In this document: piece after piece, positions 9,316-16,488 of the stretch
Layout of the letters: every line of letters starts with the position of its first letter
Position numbering within the stretch: the stretch's first letter is position 1
Assembly (NCBI GenBank): GCA_022826005.1
Contig: JAJDVT010000074.1
Span: forward strand, 1-40,619
Length of the DNA: 40,619 bases
From: Gemmatimonadota bacterium
Lineage (GTDB): Bacteria > Gemmatimonadota > Gemmatimonadetes > Longimicrobiales > Gaopeijiaceae
Direction of reading: 5' to 3'
The notes under the pieces: generated by a model
What the model was told of the DNA's origin: nothing
The model's input: only the letters and a program-made list of their open reading frames with translations
Databases searched by the model: none
Translations under genes and position numbers: made by a program

Positions 9316-10626
9316 ATGGCCAACCCGATCCCGGCCCTCTTCCGCGCTCCGGAGCTGAAGGACAAGATCCTCTTCACGCTCCTCATGATGCTGATCTACC
9401 GGCTCGGATCGCACATCACCGTGCCGGGAGTCAACGTGCCCGCGCTGCGGGCGCTGTCGGCGGACTTCTCCAACACCTTCCTCGGTGTCTACGACCTCTT
9501 CGTCGGCGGGAACTTCAGCCGGGCCACCATCTTCGCCCTGGGCATCATGCCCTACATCTCGGCGAGCATCATGTTCCAGCTGCTCAGCGCCGTCTTCCCC
9601 ACGGTCCAGAAGCTGCAGAGAGAGGGGGAGCAGGGCCGCAAGAAGCTGACCCAGTGGACCCGCTACACGACCGTGCTGCTCTGCGCGGTCCAGGCGTTCG
9701 GGTATGCGTCCTTCCTGCAGACCATGGGCGCGGTCAATTCCCCGGGCATGGGATTCGTCATCACTACCGTGATCGTCCTGACCGTCGGTGGCGTCTTCGT
9801 CATGTGGATGGGGGAACAGATCACGGAACGGGGTGTCGGCAACGGCATGTCGCTGATGATCCTCTTCTCGATCATCCAGAGCTTCCCCGCAACGGTCGCC
9901 GGGGTGGTGGAGTCCGTCCAGACCGAACAGATGGACATGTTCGGGCTGATCCTCATGACGGTGATGATGGTGGCCATTACGGCCGGCGTCGTCGCGATGA
10001 CCATGGCCTCGCGCAGAATCCCCATTCAGATCCCGCGCAAGGTCGTGGGGCGGGGCCGCATCCGCGAGGGGCAGAAGAGCCACATCCCGCTCCGCATCAA
10101 CTCTGCGGGCGTGATGCCGATCATCTTCGCGCTCTCCTTCATGGCGGTTCCGGGCACGCTCGCCGCGTTCAGCTCGGTGGGGGTCGTGGAGGACCTGGCG
10201 AACATCTTCCAGCCGCAGTCCATGCCCTACTACTTCACCTATGCGGCGCTGATCATCTTCTTCACCTACTTCTACACGGCGATCATCTTCAACCCCGTCG
10301 ACCTGGCCGAGAACCTGAAGAAGCAGGGCGCGTTCATCCCCGGGGTGAAGCCCGGTGCGCGCACGGCCCAGTACATCGACCGGATCCTGACCCGGGTCAC
10401 CCTGCCCGGGTCGATCTACCTGGCGATCATCGCGCTGATCCCGTCCTGGATGTTCAGCTACACCGGCAACCAGAGCCTGATGTTCGGCGGGACCAGCCTG
10501 CTGATCGTGGTCGGGGTCGGCCTGGACACCGTGCAGCAGGCCCAGCAGCACCTCCTGTTGCGTCACTACGACGGCTTCATGAAGAAGGGCCGCGTGAAGA
10601 TGCGCGGCCGCCAGCGCTACATGTAG
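9316..10626 (+). CDS. secY: Preprotein translocase channel subunit SecY
   Basis: Pore subunit of the SecYEG inner-membrane translocon. The 436 residues are strongly hydrophobic with about ten membrane segments. Visible family features are YRLGSHITVPGVN near the N-terminus, FALGIMPYISASIMFQLL, and the cytosolic loop with RIPIQIPRKVVGRGRIREGQ, which contacts the ribosome and SecA. The C-terminus ends KMRGRQRYM. It lies in the standard place between rplO and adk; SecA, its motor partner, is encoded at 22693. Confidence 0.97.
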   Translation: MANPIPALFRAPELKDKILFTLLMMLIYRLGSHITVPGVNVPALRALSADFSNTFLGVYDLFVGGNFSRATIFALGIMPYISASIMFQLLSAVFPTVQKLQREGEQGRKKLTQWTRYTTVLLCAVQAFGYASFLQTMGAVNSPGMGFVITTVIVLTVGGVFVMWMGEQITERGVGNGMSLMILFSIIQSFPATVAGVVESVQTEQMDMFGLILMTVMMVAITAGVVAMTMASRRIPIQIPRKVVGRGRIREGQKSHIPLRINSAGVMPIIFALSFMAVPGTLAAFSSVGVVEDLANIFQPQSMPYYFTYAALIIFFTYFYTAIIFNPVDLAENLKKQGAFIPGVKPGARTAQYIDRILTRVTLPGSIYLAIIALIPSWMFSYTGNQSLMFGGTSLLIVVGVGLDTVQQAQQHLLLRHYDGFMKKGRVKMRGRQRYM

Positions 10627-10647
10627 CCGCTCGTGGACGGTATCCGC

Positions 10648-11343
10648 GTGAGCACCAATGGCAGGATCGTCGTACTCCTGGGGGCCCCGGGGGTCGGAAA
10701 GGGGACGCAGGGCGTCCGGCTCGGGCGTGAACTGGGGTGGGCGCACGTCTCCACGGGAGATCTCCTGCGTGCGGCCCTGAGGAATGGCACCCCTCTTGGG
10801 CACGAAGCACGCAAGTACATGGACGCCGGGGAACTTGTGCCCGACGGGGTCATGATCGATCTGGTGGGGGAGCACCTTGCGGGACTCGGGCCCCGGCGAG
10901 GAGTGGTCTTCGACGGCTTCCCGCGCACCGTGCAGCAGGCCGAAGCGCTCGACCGGGCACTCGCCGGGGAGGGACGCGCCGTCGCCGCCGCCGCTCTCCT
11001 GGACGCCCCCGACGCCGTGCTCTTCAAGCGCATCTCGGGACGGCGCTCGTCTCCCGGTGGACGGGTGTACAACGTCTACTTCGACCCGCCACGTCGCGAC
11101 GGCGTCTGTGACGAGACCGGGGACGCGCTGATTCACCGCGCGGACGACCAGCCGGAAACCGTCCGCACCCGCCTCGCCGTCTACCAGGAGGTCACGGCCC
11201 CTCTCATCGGCTACTACGAGGCGAAGGGGCTGCTGGTGCGGGTCAACGCCGAGGGGGACATCGACGAGGTCTACGCCGCGCTCCTTGCGGCGGTGGGTGA
11301 TGCGAAGACCGCGGTGGACGGCATCGCCACGACGGGATCCTGA
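10648..11343 (+). CDS. adk: Adenylate kinase
   Basis: Catalyses ATP + AMP to 2 ADP in the cytoplasm. The P-loop GAPGVGKGTQ lies near residue 12, the AMP-binding region has STGDLLRAALRNGTPLG, FDGFPRTVQQAE follows, and there is a LID domain of the long type (RVYNVYFDPPRRDGVCDETG) with DDQPETVRTRL. The LID lacks the four cysteines of zinc-binding versions. GTG 10648 gives 231 residues and has a weak GGACGG upstream; GTG 10633 would add five residues. It is in the common secY-adk-map order. Confidence 0.95.
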   Translation: MSTNGRIVVLLGAPGVGKGTQGVRLGRELGWAHVSTGDLLRAALRNGTPLGHEARKYMDAGELVPDGVMIDLVGEHLAGLGPRRGVVFDGFPRTVQQAEALDRALAGEGRAVAAAALLDAPDAVLFKRISGRRSSPGGRVYNVYFDPPRRDGVCDETGDALIHRADDQPETVRTRLAVYQEVTAPLIGYYEAKGLLVRVNAEGDIDEVYAALLAAVGDAKTAVDGIATTGS

Positions 11344-11350
11344 CATCGCG

Positions 11351-12184
11351 ATGCCCGGAAGGAAGGCCGTGGCGGTCCACCTCAAGTCGAAACCCGAGAT
11401 CGAGGCCATCGGGCGCGCCGGCGCCATCATCGCGGCGCTCTTCGCGGAGCTGAAGCCACGGGTCGTGCCGGGCGCGACCACGGTCCAGCTGAACCGTTTC
11501 GCCGACACGTACGTCCGTTCGCACAGAGGAGCCATTCCCGCCTTCAAGGGCCTCTACGGCTTCCCCGGAAGCGCCTGCATCAGCATCAACGAGGAGGTGG
11601 TCCACGGGATTCCCTCCCGGCGCAGGCTGAAGGAAGGGGACATCGTGTCGATCGACGTGGGGGTGAAGCAGGGCGGCTGGTGCGCGGATTCCGCGTTCAC
11701 CTTCCCGGTGGGGGAGATCGGTGCGGAAGCCGCACACATCATGAAGGTGACTCGGGACGCGCTGCGCGCGGCGGTGGCGGCCGCGCGCCCCGGCCACCAT
11801 GTGGGCGACATCGGGGCTGCCGTGGTGGGCACGGTGCGCGGTACCGGCCTCTCGATCATCCGTGACCTCGTCGGGCACGGCGTCGGCCGCGCGATTCACG
11901 AAGAGCCCCAGGTCTCGAACATCGGCCGGCCCGGCTTCGGAATGCCCCTGCGCGAGGGGATGGTCCTTGCGATCGAACCGATGCTGGCAATGGGGACCGA
12001 GCGGATCGCCACGCTGGAGGACCGCTGGACCGTCATCACCGCCGACCGCGCCCTCTCGGCCCATTTCGAGCACACCGTGGCGGTCACCACGGACGGCCCC
12101 CGGGTACTGACCGGCGGCGGCATCTGGGACGAGCCGAAGTGGCGGCCGGACGCAGCGGCCGGACACCGCTGCGCTTCCCCATGA
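11351..12184 (+). CDS. map: Methionine aminopeptidase type I
   Basis: Removes the initiator methionine from nascent proteins. With ATG 11351 it has 277 residues. The metal-binding pentad is readable: Asp102 (SIDVG), Asp113 (ADSAFTF), His176 (GHGVG), Glu209 (AIEP) and Glu240 (FEHTV); His85 in the VVHGIP loop is the substrate-side histidine. The C-terminus has about 20 residues beyond the core. There is no N-terminal zinc-finger extension. The frame extends upstream to 11285 but would overlap adk, so the shorter start is preferred. Confidence 0.95.
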   Translation: MPGRKAVAVHLKSKPEIEAIGRAGAIIAALFAELKPRVVPGATTVQLNRFADTYVRSHRGAIPAFKGLYGFPGSACISINEEVVHGIPSRRRLKEGDIVSIDVGVKQGGWCADSAFTFPVGEIGAEAAHIMKVTRDALRAAVAAARPGHHVGDIGAAVVGTVRGTGLSIIRDLVGHGVGRAIHEEPQVSNIGRPGFGMPLREGMVLAIEPMLAMGTERIATLEDRWTVITADRALSAHFEHTVAVTTDGPRVLTGGGIWDEPKWRPDAAAGHRCASP

Positions 12185-12228
12185 TTTGCAGATACGTTAA
12201 CTTTAATATGCTGTGCCCCATTCGGGGC
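12185..12228 (+). promoter_or_regulatory. AT-rich promoter-like patch before rpmJ, with a small hairpin
   Basis: A local AT-rich stretch in a very GC-rich operon. TTTGCA (12185-12190) and TATGCT (12207-12212), 16 bases apart, each match the sigma-70 boxes in four of six positions, and GTTAAC lies between them. A 5-bp hairpin, GCCCC-ATTC-GGGGC, follows at 12215-12228. This suggests an internal promoter for rpmJ-rpsM-rpsK-rpsD-rpoA. It occupies the place where infA is often found. Confidence 0.45.
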
Positions 12229-12258
12229 TCCGCAAAACCGACCGGGAGGCCAGGCCGC

Positions 12259-12375
12259 GTGAAAGTACGTACGAGTGTGAAGCCGATGTGTGAGTATTGC
12301 CGCGTCGTCCGCCGCAAGGGCGTCGTGCGGGTGATCTGCAGCAGGAATCCGCGGCACAAGCAGCGACAGGGCTGA
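12259..12375 (+). CDS. rpmJ: 50S ribosomal protein L36
   Basis: Smallest large-subunit protein, a zinc ribbon. Only 38 residues from GTG 12259: [20 protein letters not shown], then a region with Cys and His that completes the zinc site (CEYC, VICS, PRHKQ). It is the cysteine-containing, zinc-binding form. It follows a 74-base gap after map in which no infA is encoded, and precedes rpsM by 9 bases. Confidence 0.95.
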   Translation: MKVRTSVKPMCEYCRVVRRKGVVRVICSRNPRHKQRQG

Positions 12376-12384
12376 GGGGGCTGC

Positions 12385-12765
12385 ATGGCACGCATCGCCG
12401 GGATAGACCTCCCCAGGGGGAAGCGCATCGAGGTGGCCCTCACCTACCTCTACGGTGTGGGCGCCACGCGCTCGAAGCGCATCCTCGAGGCGACGGGGAT
12501 CAATCCGGATCTCCGCACCCACGAGTTGACCGACGAGGACGCGAGCCTGCTGCGCCGCGAGATCGAGGTCAACCACAAGGTGGAGGGGGCGCTCCGCACC
12601 GAGGTGTCCATGAACATCAAGCGGCTCATGGACATCGGCTGCTACCGCGGTCTGCGCCACCGCCGGGGGCTGCCGGTGCGGGGACAGCGTACCCACACCA
12701 ACGCCCGCACCAAGAAGGGCCCGCGGCGCGCCATCGCGGGCAAGAAGAAGGCCCCCAAGAAGTAG
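12385..12765 (+). CDS. rpsM: 30S ribosomal protein S13
   Basis: Head protein that contacts the P-site tRNA and L5. The 126 residues begin [20 protein letters not shown], contain [20 protein letters not shown] (helix-hairpin-like motif), and end in the basic region [19 protein letters not shown] that reaches the decoding site. First of the alpha-operon cluster after rpmJ. Confidence 0.97.
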   Translation: MARIAGIDLPRGKRIEVALTYLYGVGATRSKRILEATGINPDLRTHELTDEDASLLRREIEVNHKVEGALRTEVSMNIKRLMDIGCYRGLRHRRGLPVRGQRTHTNARTKKGPRRAIAGKKKAPKK

Positions 12766-12836
12766 AACGGGGCGGTATCGGCAACCCGTAGCTCGCGGCT
12801 CGGAACCGGAGGCTCACGCACTGAGGAAGGTGCCTT

Positions 12837-13229
12837 TTGGCAAAACCCAGATCGACAAGACCCAGAAAGACCAGGAAGATCGTCGCCGCGGACGGTGTCG
12901 CCCACATCAAGGCGACGTTCAACAACACGCTGATCACGATCGCCGACCAGGCCGGCAACGTACTGGTGTGGTCGTCCGCGGGCACCGCCGGCTTCAAGGG
13001 ATCCAAGAAGTCAACCCCGTTCGCCGCCACGATGGCCGCGGAGCAGGCGGGCCGCGAAGCCTTCGCCATGGGTGTACGCAACCTGGTGGTACGGGTTCAG
13101 GGTCCGGGCTCGGGCCGGGAATCCGCCATCCAGGCGCTCGCGTCGGCGGGCCTCAACATCCAGTCGATCCACGATGTGACGCCACTCCCGCACAACGGGT
13201 GCCGGCCACCCAAGAAACGCCGCGTCTGA
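12837..13229 (+). CDS. rpsK: 30S ribosomal protein S11 (TTG start)
   Basis: Platform protein of the small subunit. The 130 residues include [33 protein letters not shown] and the ending [18 protein letters not shown], all diagnostic. The only suitable start is TTG 12837, preceded by a strong Shine-Dalgarno GAGGAAGG (12823-12830) six bases upstream. A 71-base gap without coding potential separates it from rpsM. Confidence 0.96.
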   Translation: MAKPRSTRPRKTRKIVAADGVAHIKATFNNTLITIADQAGNVLVWSSAGTAGFKGSKKSTPFAATMAAEQAGREAFAMGVRNLVVRVQGPGSGRESAIQALASAGLNIQSIHDVTPLPHNGCRPPKKRRV

Positions 13230-13247
13230 CGGAAGAAGAACCCAGCA

Positions 13248-13883
13248 ATGGCACGATACACAGGTCCCGTCTGCAAGCGCTGCCGGAGGGAAGGGCAGAA
13301 GCTCTTCCTGAAGGGTACGAAATGCTACACGGAGAAATGCCCGGTCGAGAGGCGCCAGTACCCGCCGGGACAGCACGGTCCCGCGTCGGTTCGCCGGCGC
13401 AAGCAGTCTGACTACGCGGTCCAGCTGCGTGAGAAGCAGAAGGTCAAGCGGATCTACGGACTTCACGAGAAGCAGTTCCGCAACCTCTTCGAGTACGCCG
13501 CCGGCCGGCCGGGAGTTACCGGCGAGAATCTGATCATCGCACTGGAAAGCCGCCTCGACAACGTCGTGTTCCGCATGGGGCTGACGACCAGCCGGCGCCA
13601 GGCGCGGCAGCTGGTGCGACATCGCCACGTGCAGGTCAACGGCTCGGTTGTCAACATACCCAGCTACCGGCTCTCTGCCGGAGACGAGGTTGCGCTCAGG
13701 CCCGGTTCCCGCGAGCTGGAACTGGTGGACGCGAGCCTCGGTGCCCGGTCCCGCCCCCAGCTCCTCGACTGGCTGGCGCTCGACGAGAAGAAACGCGTCG
13801 GCAGGGTGGTCAGGCAGCCGACCCGAGGCGACATACCGCTGGCTGCGCAGGAGCAGCTGATCGTCGAACTCTATTCCAAATAG
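13248..13883 (+). CDS. rpsD: 30S ribosomal protein S4
   Basis: Primary 16S rRNA-binding protein and, in several bacteria, regulator of alpha-operon translation. The 211 residues begin MARYTGPVCKRCRREGQKLF; Cys residues at CKRC and CYTEKC make this the zinc-binding form. The S4 RNA-binding domain has RLDNVVFRMGLTTSRRQARQ and LVRHRHVQVNGSVVNIPSY. It precedes rpoA, with a strong hairpin in the gap. Confidence 0.97.
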   Translation: MARYTGPVCKRCRREGQKLFLKGTKCYTEKCPVERRQYPPGQHGPASVRRRKQSDYAVQLREKQKVKRIYGLHEKQFRNLFEYAAGRPGVTGENLIIALESRLDNVVFRMGLTTSRRQARQLVRHRHVQVNGSVVNIPSYRLSAGDEVALRPGSRELELVDASLGARSRPQLLDWLALDEKKRVGRVVRQPTRGDIPLAAQEQLIVELYSK

Positions 13884-13898
13884 TCCGGATGCGGGGGT

Positions 13899-13915
13899 GC
13901 GGCGCATGGCGCCGC
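13899..13915 (+). promoter_or_regulatory. Strong GC hairpin between rpsD and rpoA
   Basis: A perfect 7-bp inverted repeat, GCGGCGC-ATG-GCGCCGC, lies in the 73-base gap between rpsD and rpoA. Flanking CGGG (13892-13895) and a later CCCG could lengthen the stem imperfectly. No U-tract follows, so it is not a canonical terminator. It may tune rpoA relative to ribosomal protein output, stabilise an mRNA end, or be a binding site for S4; these are inferences. Confidence 0.45.
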
Positions 13916-13956
13916 CGATTCCCGAACGGATGTAACTAGACCAGGGGGACAACGAG

Positions 13957-15018
13957 GTGAATTCGGAGAATCTGGAGAATCTGGAGATCGATCTGACCGG
14001 TCTCGTGCTCCCGGAGCGCATCGAGATCACAGGGTTGTCCGAAGACGGGCACTCCGCCGACTTCGTCATGGAGCCGCTGGAGCGCGGATTCGGACATACG
14101 CTGGGCAATTCGGTTCGCCGAGTGCTTCTTTCCTCGCTTCCGGGGGCCGCCGTGCGGGCATTTCGTATCAGCGGCGTCGTGCACGAACACCAGACCATCT
14201 CATCCGTCGTCGAGGACGTTCACCAGGTCATCCAGAACCTGAAGTCGATCGTCCTCAGCCTGGACGAGGATGTGGACGCGGTGGTTCTCGACATCCGTGC
14301 CGAGAAGGCCGGACCGGTGACGGCCGCGAAGATCCGGGGACCGGCGTCGGTCACCGTTCACAACCCCGGCCACCACATCCTGACCCTCCAGGACGACCTG
14401 GAGATCAACATCGAGCTCTACGTCAACAAGGGCCGCGGCTACGTGCTGGCCGACCAGCAGGAGCCGCCCGAGGATGCCCCCGTCGATCTGGTGCGGATCG
14501 ATGCCATCTACAACCCGGTGCTCCGCGCGAGCTTCAAGGTCGAGGAGACCCGCGTCGGACAGCGAACCGACTTCGACCGGCTCATGCTGCATGTGGAGAC
14601 GAACGGCGCCGTGGATCCCGAAAACGCGGTGAGGTATTCGGCCGAGCTGGTGCGCAGGCATCTCGAGTACATGTTCTACTTCCAGCAGGGCGGGCCGCCC
14701 CGGGAGGACGAACCTGAGCCGGATCCGGTGCCGGAGAAGATCGCCGTGCTGTTGGACACCCCGATCAACGACCTGGCGGAGCTGAGCGTCCGGTCCCGCA
14801 ACTCGCTGCGAAGGGAGTCGATCGAGACCCTGCGCGACCTGATCAGTCGCACCGAGGCCGAGATGCTCTCGATCGATAACTTCGGCCAGAAGTCCCTGAG
14901 CGAGGTTTACGATTTCCTCGGGGGACACAACCTTCGCTTCGGCATGAAGACGAATCGGGGCAGGGACGGACGCCTCTACTGGGCCGGGGAAGCCGCCCCC
15001 ACCGGTGCGGGCGATTAG
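13957..15018 (+). CDS. rpoA: DNA-directed RNA polymerase alpha subunit
   Basis: Scaffold and regulatory-contact subunit of RNA polymerase. The 353 residues begin at GTG 13957 behind an AGGGGGA sequence. The N-terminal dimerisation domain shows [20 protein letters not shown] and [12 protein letters not shown] (about residues 45-75). The C-terminal domain, from about residue 265, has [20 protein letters not shown] and [14 protein letters not shown], the DNA- and activator-contacting helices. There is a tail of about 20 residues past the usual end. It is separated from rplQ by an unusual 274-base insert. Confidence 0.97.
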   Translation: MNSENLENLEIDLTGLVLPERIEITGLSEDGHSADFVMEPLERGFGHTLGNSVRRVLLSSLPGAAVRAFRISGVVHEHQTISSVVEDVHQVIQNLKSIVLSLDEDVDAVVLDIRAEKAGPVTAAKIRGPASVTVHNPGHHILTLQDDLEINIELYVNKGRGYVLADQQEPPEDAPVDLVRIDAIYNPVLRASFKVEETRVGQRTDFDRLMLHVETNGAVDPENAVRYSAELVRRHLEYMFYFQQGGPPREDEPEPDPVPEKIAVLLDTPINDLAELSVRSRNSLRRESIETLRDLISRTEAEMLSIDNFGQKSLSEVYDFLGGHNLRFGMKTNRGRDGRLYWAGEAAPTGAGD

Positions 15019-15094
15019 CGGCCCGTGGGCAAGACCCCCGCGGCATTCGAGCGACGATGCATCCGCGCTGGGCGCTTCGTCGATCCGGTCAAAC

Positions 15095-15132
15095 TGTCAT
15101 GTCTGCTTTACGAATTGTCATGTCCTCTTTAC
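15095..15132 (+). repeat. Two near-identical 17-base repeats, 21 bases apart
   Basis: Copies TGTCATGTCTGCTTTAC (15095-15111) and TGTCATGTCCTCTTTAC (15116-15132) differ at two positions and start 21 bases apart, that is two helical turns. A nearby TTTGACAT (15134-15141) carries the reverse-complement motif. Such helically phased repeats fit either an operator or the multiple terminal repeats of some insertion sequences, for example the IS21 family. Confidence 0.8.
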
Positions 15133-15135
15133 ATT
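15107..15135 (+). promoter_or_regulatory. Possible sigma-70-type promoter for rplQ
   Basis: TTTACG (15107-15112) and TACATT (15130-15135) are 17 bases apart and match the -35 and -10 boxes in four of six positions each. The pair overlaps the two 21-base-spaced repeats, so a protein bound there could block it. The leader to the rplQ start would be about 150 bases and would include the hairpins. Weak on sequence alone. Confidence 0.25.
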
Positions 15136-15173
15136 TGACATCCCCACGGCTCCGCCCTTCGTTGCCTTTCGGA

Positions 15174-15209
15174 CGAATAGCGGTGCTATTCGCCTCTCAA
15201 GGCGCCTTG
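15174..15209 (+). repeat. Hairpin CGAATAGC-GGT-GCTATTCG followed by palindrome CAAGGCGCCTTG
   Basis: An 8-bp perfect stem with a 3-base loop at 15174-15192 is followed six bases later by a perfect 12-base palindrome at 15198-15209. Both lie in the leader of rplQ. There is no T-run, so an intrinsic terminator is unlikely. They could be RNA structures in the leader, sites for a dimeric protein, or parts of a decayed repeat element. Confidence 0.6.
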
Positions 15210-15292
15210 CCAACGCGGCGCCTCGCCGCTCTCGGTGCTCACGGAGGTCTATCCACGGACCGCTAGCGGCCCGCAGGAAGGAACAGCCAGGA

Positions 15293-15643
15293 ATGCGTCA
15301 CAGAAAGAAGGGCAGGAACCTCTCGCGGTCGCCGAGTCACCGGCGGGCGCTCCTGCGCAACATGGCCACCTCCCTCTTCCGCCACGGGAGGATCCGGACC
15401 ACCACGGCCCGCGCCAAGGAGCTGCGCCCGTACGCGGAGCGGCTGGTCACCCTGGCCCGGCGGGGGGATCTCCACGCGCGGCGGCTGGCGGCACGGCGAA
15501 TCGCCGACCGCGAGGTTCTGGGCATGCTTTTCGACGACATCGGCCCGCGCTATGCCGACCGGCCCGGAGGGTACACGCGCATTCTGAAGCTGGGTCCCCG
15601 CAAGGGAGACGCCGCGGATATGGCGCTCATCGAACTGGTATGA
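15293..15643 (+). CDS. rplQ: 50S ribosomal protein L17
   Basis: Large-subunit protein near the tunnel exit, last of the alpha operon. ATG 15293 follows GGAAGGAACAGCCAGGA and gives 116 residues: [40 protein letters not shown], then ending [20 protein letters not shown] and [11 protein letters not shown], typical L17. The open frame extends upstream through the insert but that part has no L17 character. Confidence 0.97.
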   Translation: MRHRKKGRNLSRSPSHRRALLRNMATSLFRHGRIRTTTARAKELRPYAERLVTLARRGDLHARRLAARRIADREVLGMLFDDIGPRYADRPGGYTRILKLGPRKGDAADMALIELV

Positions 15644-15767
15644 TAGAATCCTGCCGCAGGGTGCGACACCGGGTGCAGGACTCCCGCCATGGAGGAGCGG
15701 TGCGGGGGCTTCCGGAGTCCGGACTAGACACGGCCAACCAACTCAACCCGGAGTAAGAGGAAGTCAT

Positions 15768-16331
15768 ATGCAGACATTTCCGAAGTCCCGCGCGGGTGCC
15801 GTGAAGCTGGGTATTCCCTTGATGATCCTGTCGTTCCTGGCGATGGGCGGCTTCCTGTACTGGCTGTCCACCTACGAGGCCCCGGAGGTCGATGAGGGCA
15901 TGGAAGACATGGCCGGAGAAGACGGCCTCAACGAGGTCAGGTTCGAGGACTTCGTCACGGGTACCCAGAACTACATGGGCCAGGAAATCACCCTGCGCCT
16001 CGTCGAGGTGAGTTCCACGGTCGGCGACAGATTGTTCTGGACGATGCTCCCCGGCAACAATCCGTACCTGATGCACATCTCGGAGGAGGCGCTGGCGGAC
16101 TCGGTGGAGGTGATGGGCAACCTCGAGGTGGATATCACGGGATCGGTCCTGGCCCTTTCCGACTCCATTCTGGATGTGTGGATGGAGGCCGGGGTCCTGA
16201 GGAGCGAGGGCGATCGCCTGCAGGCGCTCTTCGCAGTCGACAAGGGGGACTACTTCCTTATCCGGCGCTTCGAGATGGAGGACGAAGACGAATCCGGCGA
16301 CGAATCCGGCGGATCCGGGGAGTCCGGATAG
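15768..16331 (+). CDS. Membrane-anchored protein of unknown function with an acidic Gly/Ser tail
   Basis: I do not recognise a named family. The 187 residues start with a short basic stretch, one hydrophobic segment at about 14-33 (LGIPLMILSFLAMGGFLYWL), then an acidic linker (40-55) and a beta-rich domain of about 110 residues. Strand-like blocks such as ITLRLVEVSSTVGDRLFWTM and VEVMGNLEVDITGSVLALSD recall an OB-like fold, but that is a guess. The end is a repetitive ESGDESGGSGESG tail. AGAGGAAG lies just before the ATG. The domain is probably outside the inner membrane; it has its own 124-base upstream gap after rplQ. Confidence 0.75.
   Translation: MQTFPKSRAGAVKLGIPLMILSFLAMGGFLYWLSTYEAPEVDEGMEDMAGEDGLNEVRFEDFVTGTQNYMGQEITLRLVEVSSTVGDRLFWTMLPGNNPYLMHISEEALADSVEVMGNLEVDITGSVLALSDSILDVWMEAGVLRSEGDRLQALFAVDKGDYFLIRRFEMEDEDESGDESGGSGESG
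16287..16329 (+). repeat. Short tandem repeat at the 3' end of the preceding gene
   Basis: GACGAATCCGGCG occurs at 16287-16299 and again at 16299-16311, a 12-base period encoding E-S-G-D, followed by degenerate TCCGG units that continue to the stop codon at 16329-16331 and slightly beyond. Such repeats can change length by slippage and would vary the acidic tail. Confidence 0.6.
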
Positions 16332-16354
16332 TCCGGCGGCCCGAACGACCCGGC

Positions 16355-16368
16355 CGGGGCCGGCCCCG
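16355..16368. repeat. 14-base perfect GC palindrome
   Basis: CGGGGCCGGCCCCG is its own reverse complement and lies 24 bases after the stop of the anchored protein gene. It could fold at the mRNA 3' end and protect it, but no U-tract follows, so it is not a canonical terminator. Confidence 0.35.
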
Positions 16369-16488
16369 CGGGATCCGGCATCCGTTCCATACGAACGCGG
16401 CGTGGCGGTGCGGACGCGCCCGCAGTGTGGGCCCGGGAGGCGGCGATGGGCCCGCATGCAAGACGTGCCCGGTGATCCGGTGATCCGA

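Larger units (their letters stand above)
15019..15292. other. Non-coding insert between rpoA and rplQ
   Basis: rpoA and rplQ are normally adjacent within a few tens of bases; here 274 bases without a credible gene separate them. The insert contains an AT-rich block with two 21-base-spaced repeats (15095-15132), a TTGACA (15135-15140), an 8-bp hairpin (15174-15192), a 12-base palindrome (15198-15209) and a 10-base palindrome CCGCTAGCGG (15260-15269). It could be a promoter with operators for rplQ or the relic of a mobile element. No transposase fragment is recognisable in translated frames. Confidence 0.6.

Noticed and set aside
10633..11343. Zinc-binding LID in adenylate kinase
   Set aside because: Only one cysteine is seen in the LID region (GVCDETG), so the four-cysteine zinc site is absent.
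8818..11547. Long - strand open frame opposite rpmD-rplO-secY-adk-map
   Set aside because: It crosses five well-supported + strand genes and has a biased, motif-free translation, typical of antisense frames in high-GC genes.
15057..15266. Small + strand frame in the rpoA-rplQ insert
   Set aside because: The translation ([14 protein letters not shown] and on) resembles no family, has no good Shine-Dalgarno and crosses the palindromes. I treat the insert as non-coding.
15649..15680. Inverted repeat TCCTGC/GCAGGA after rplQ as a terminator
   Set aside because: The loop is 20 bases long and no T-run follows, so a canonical terminator cannot be supported.
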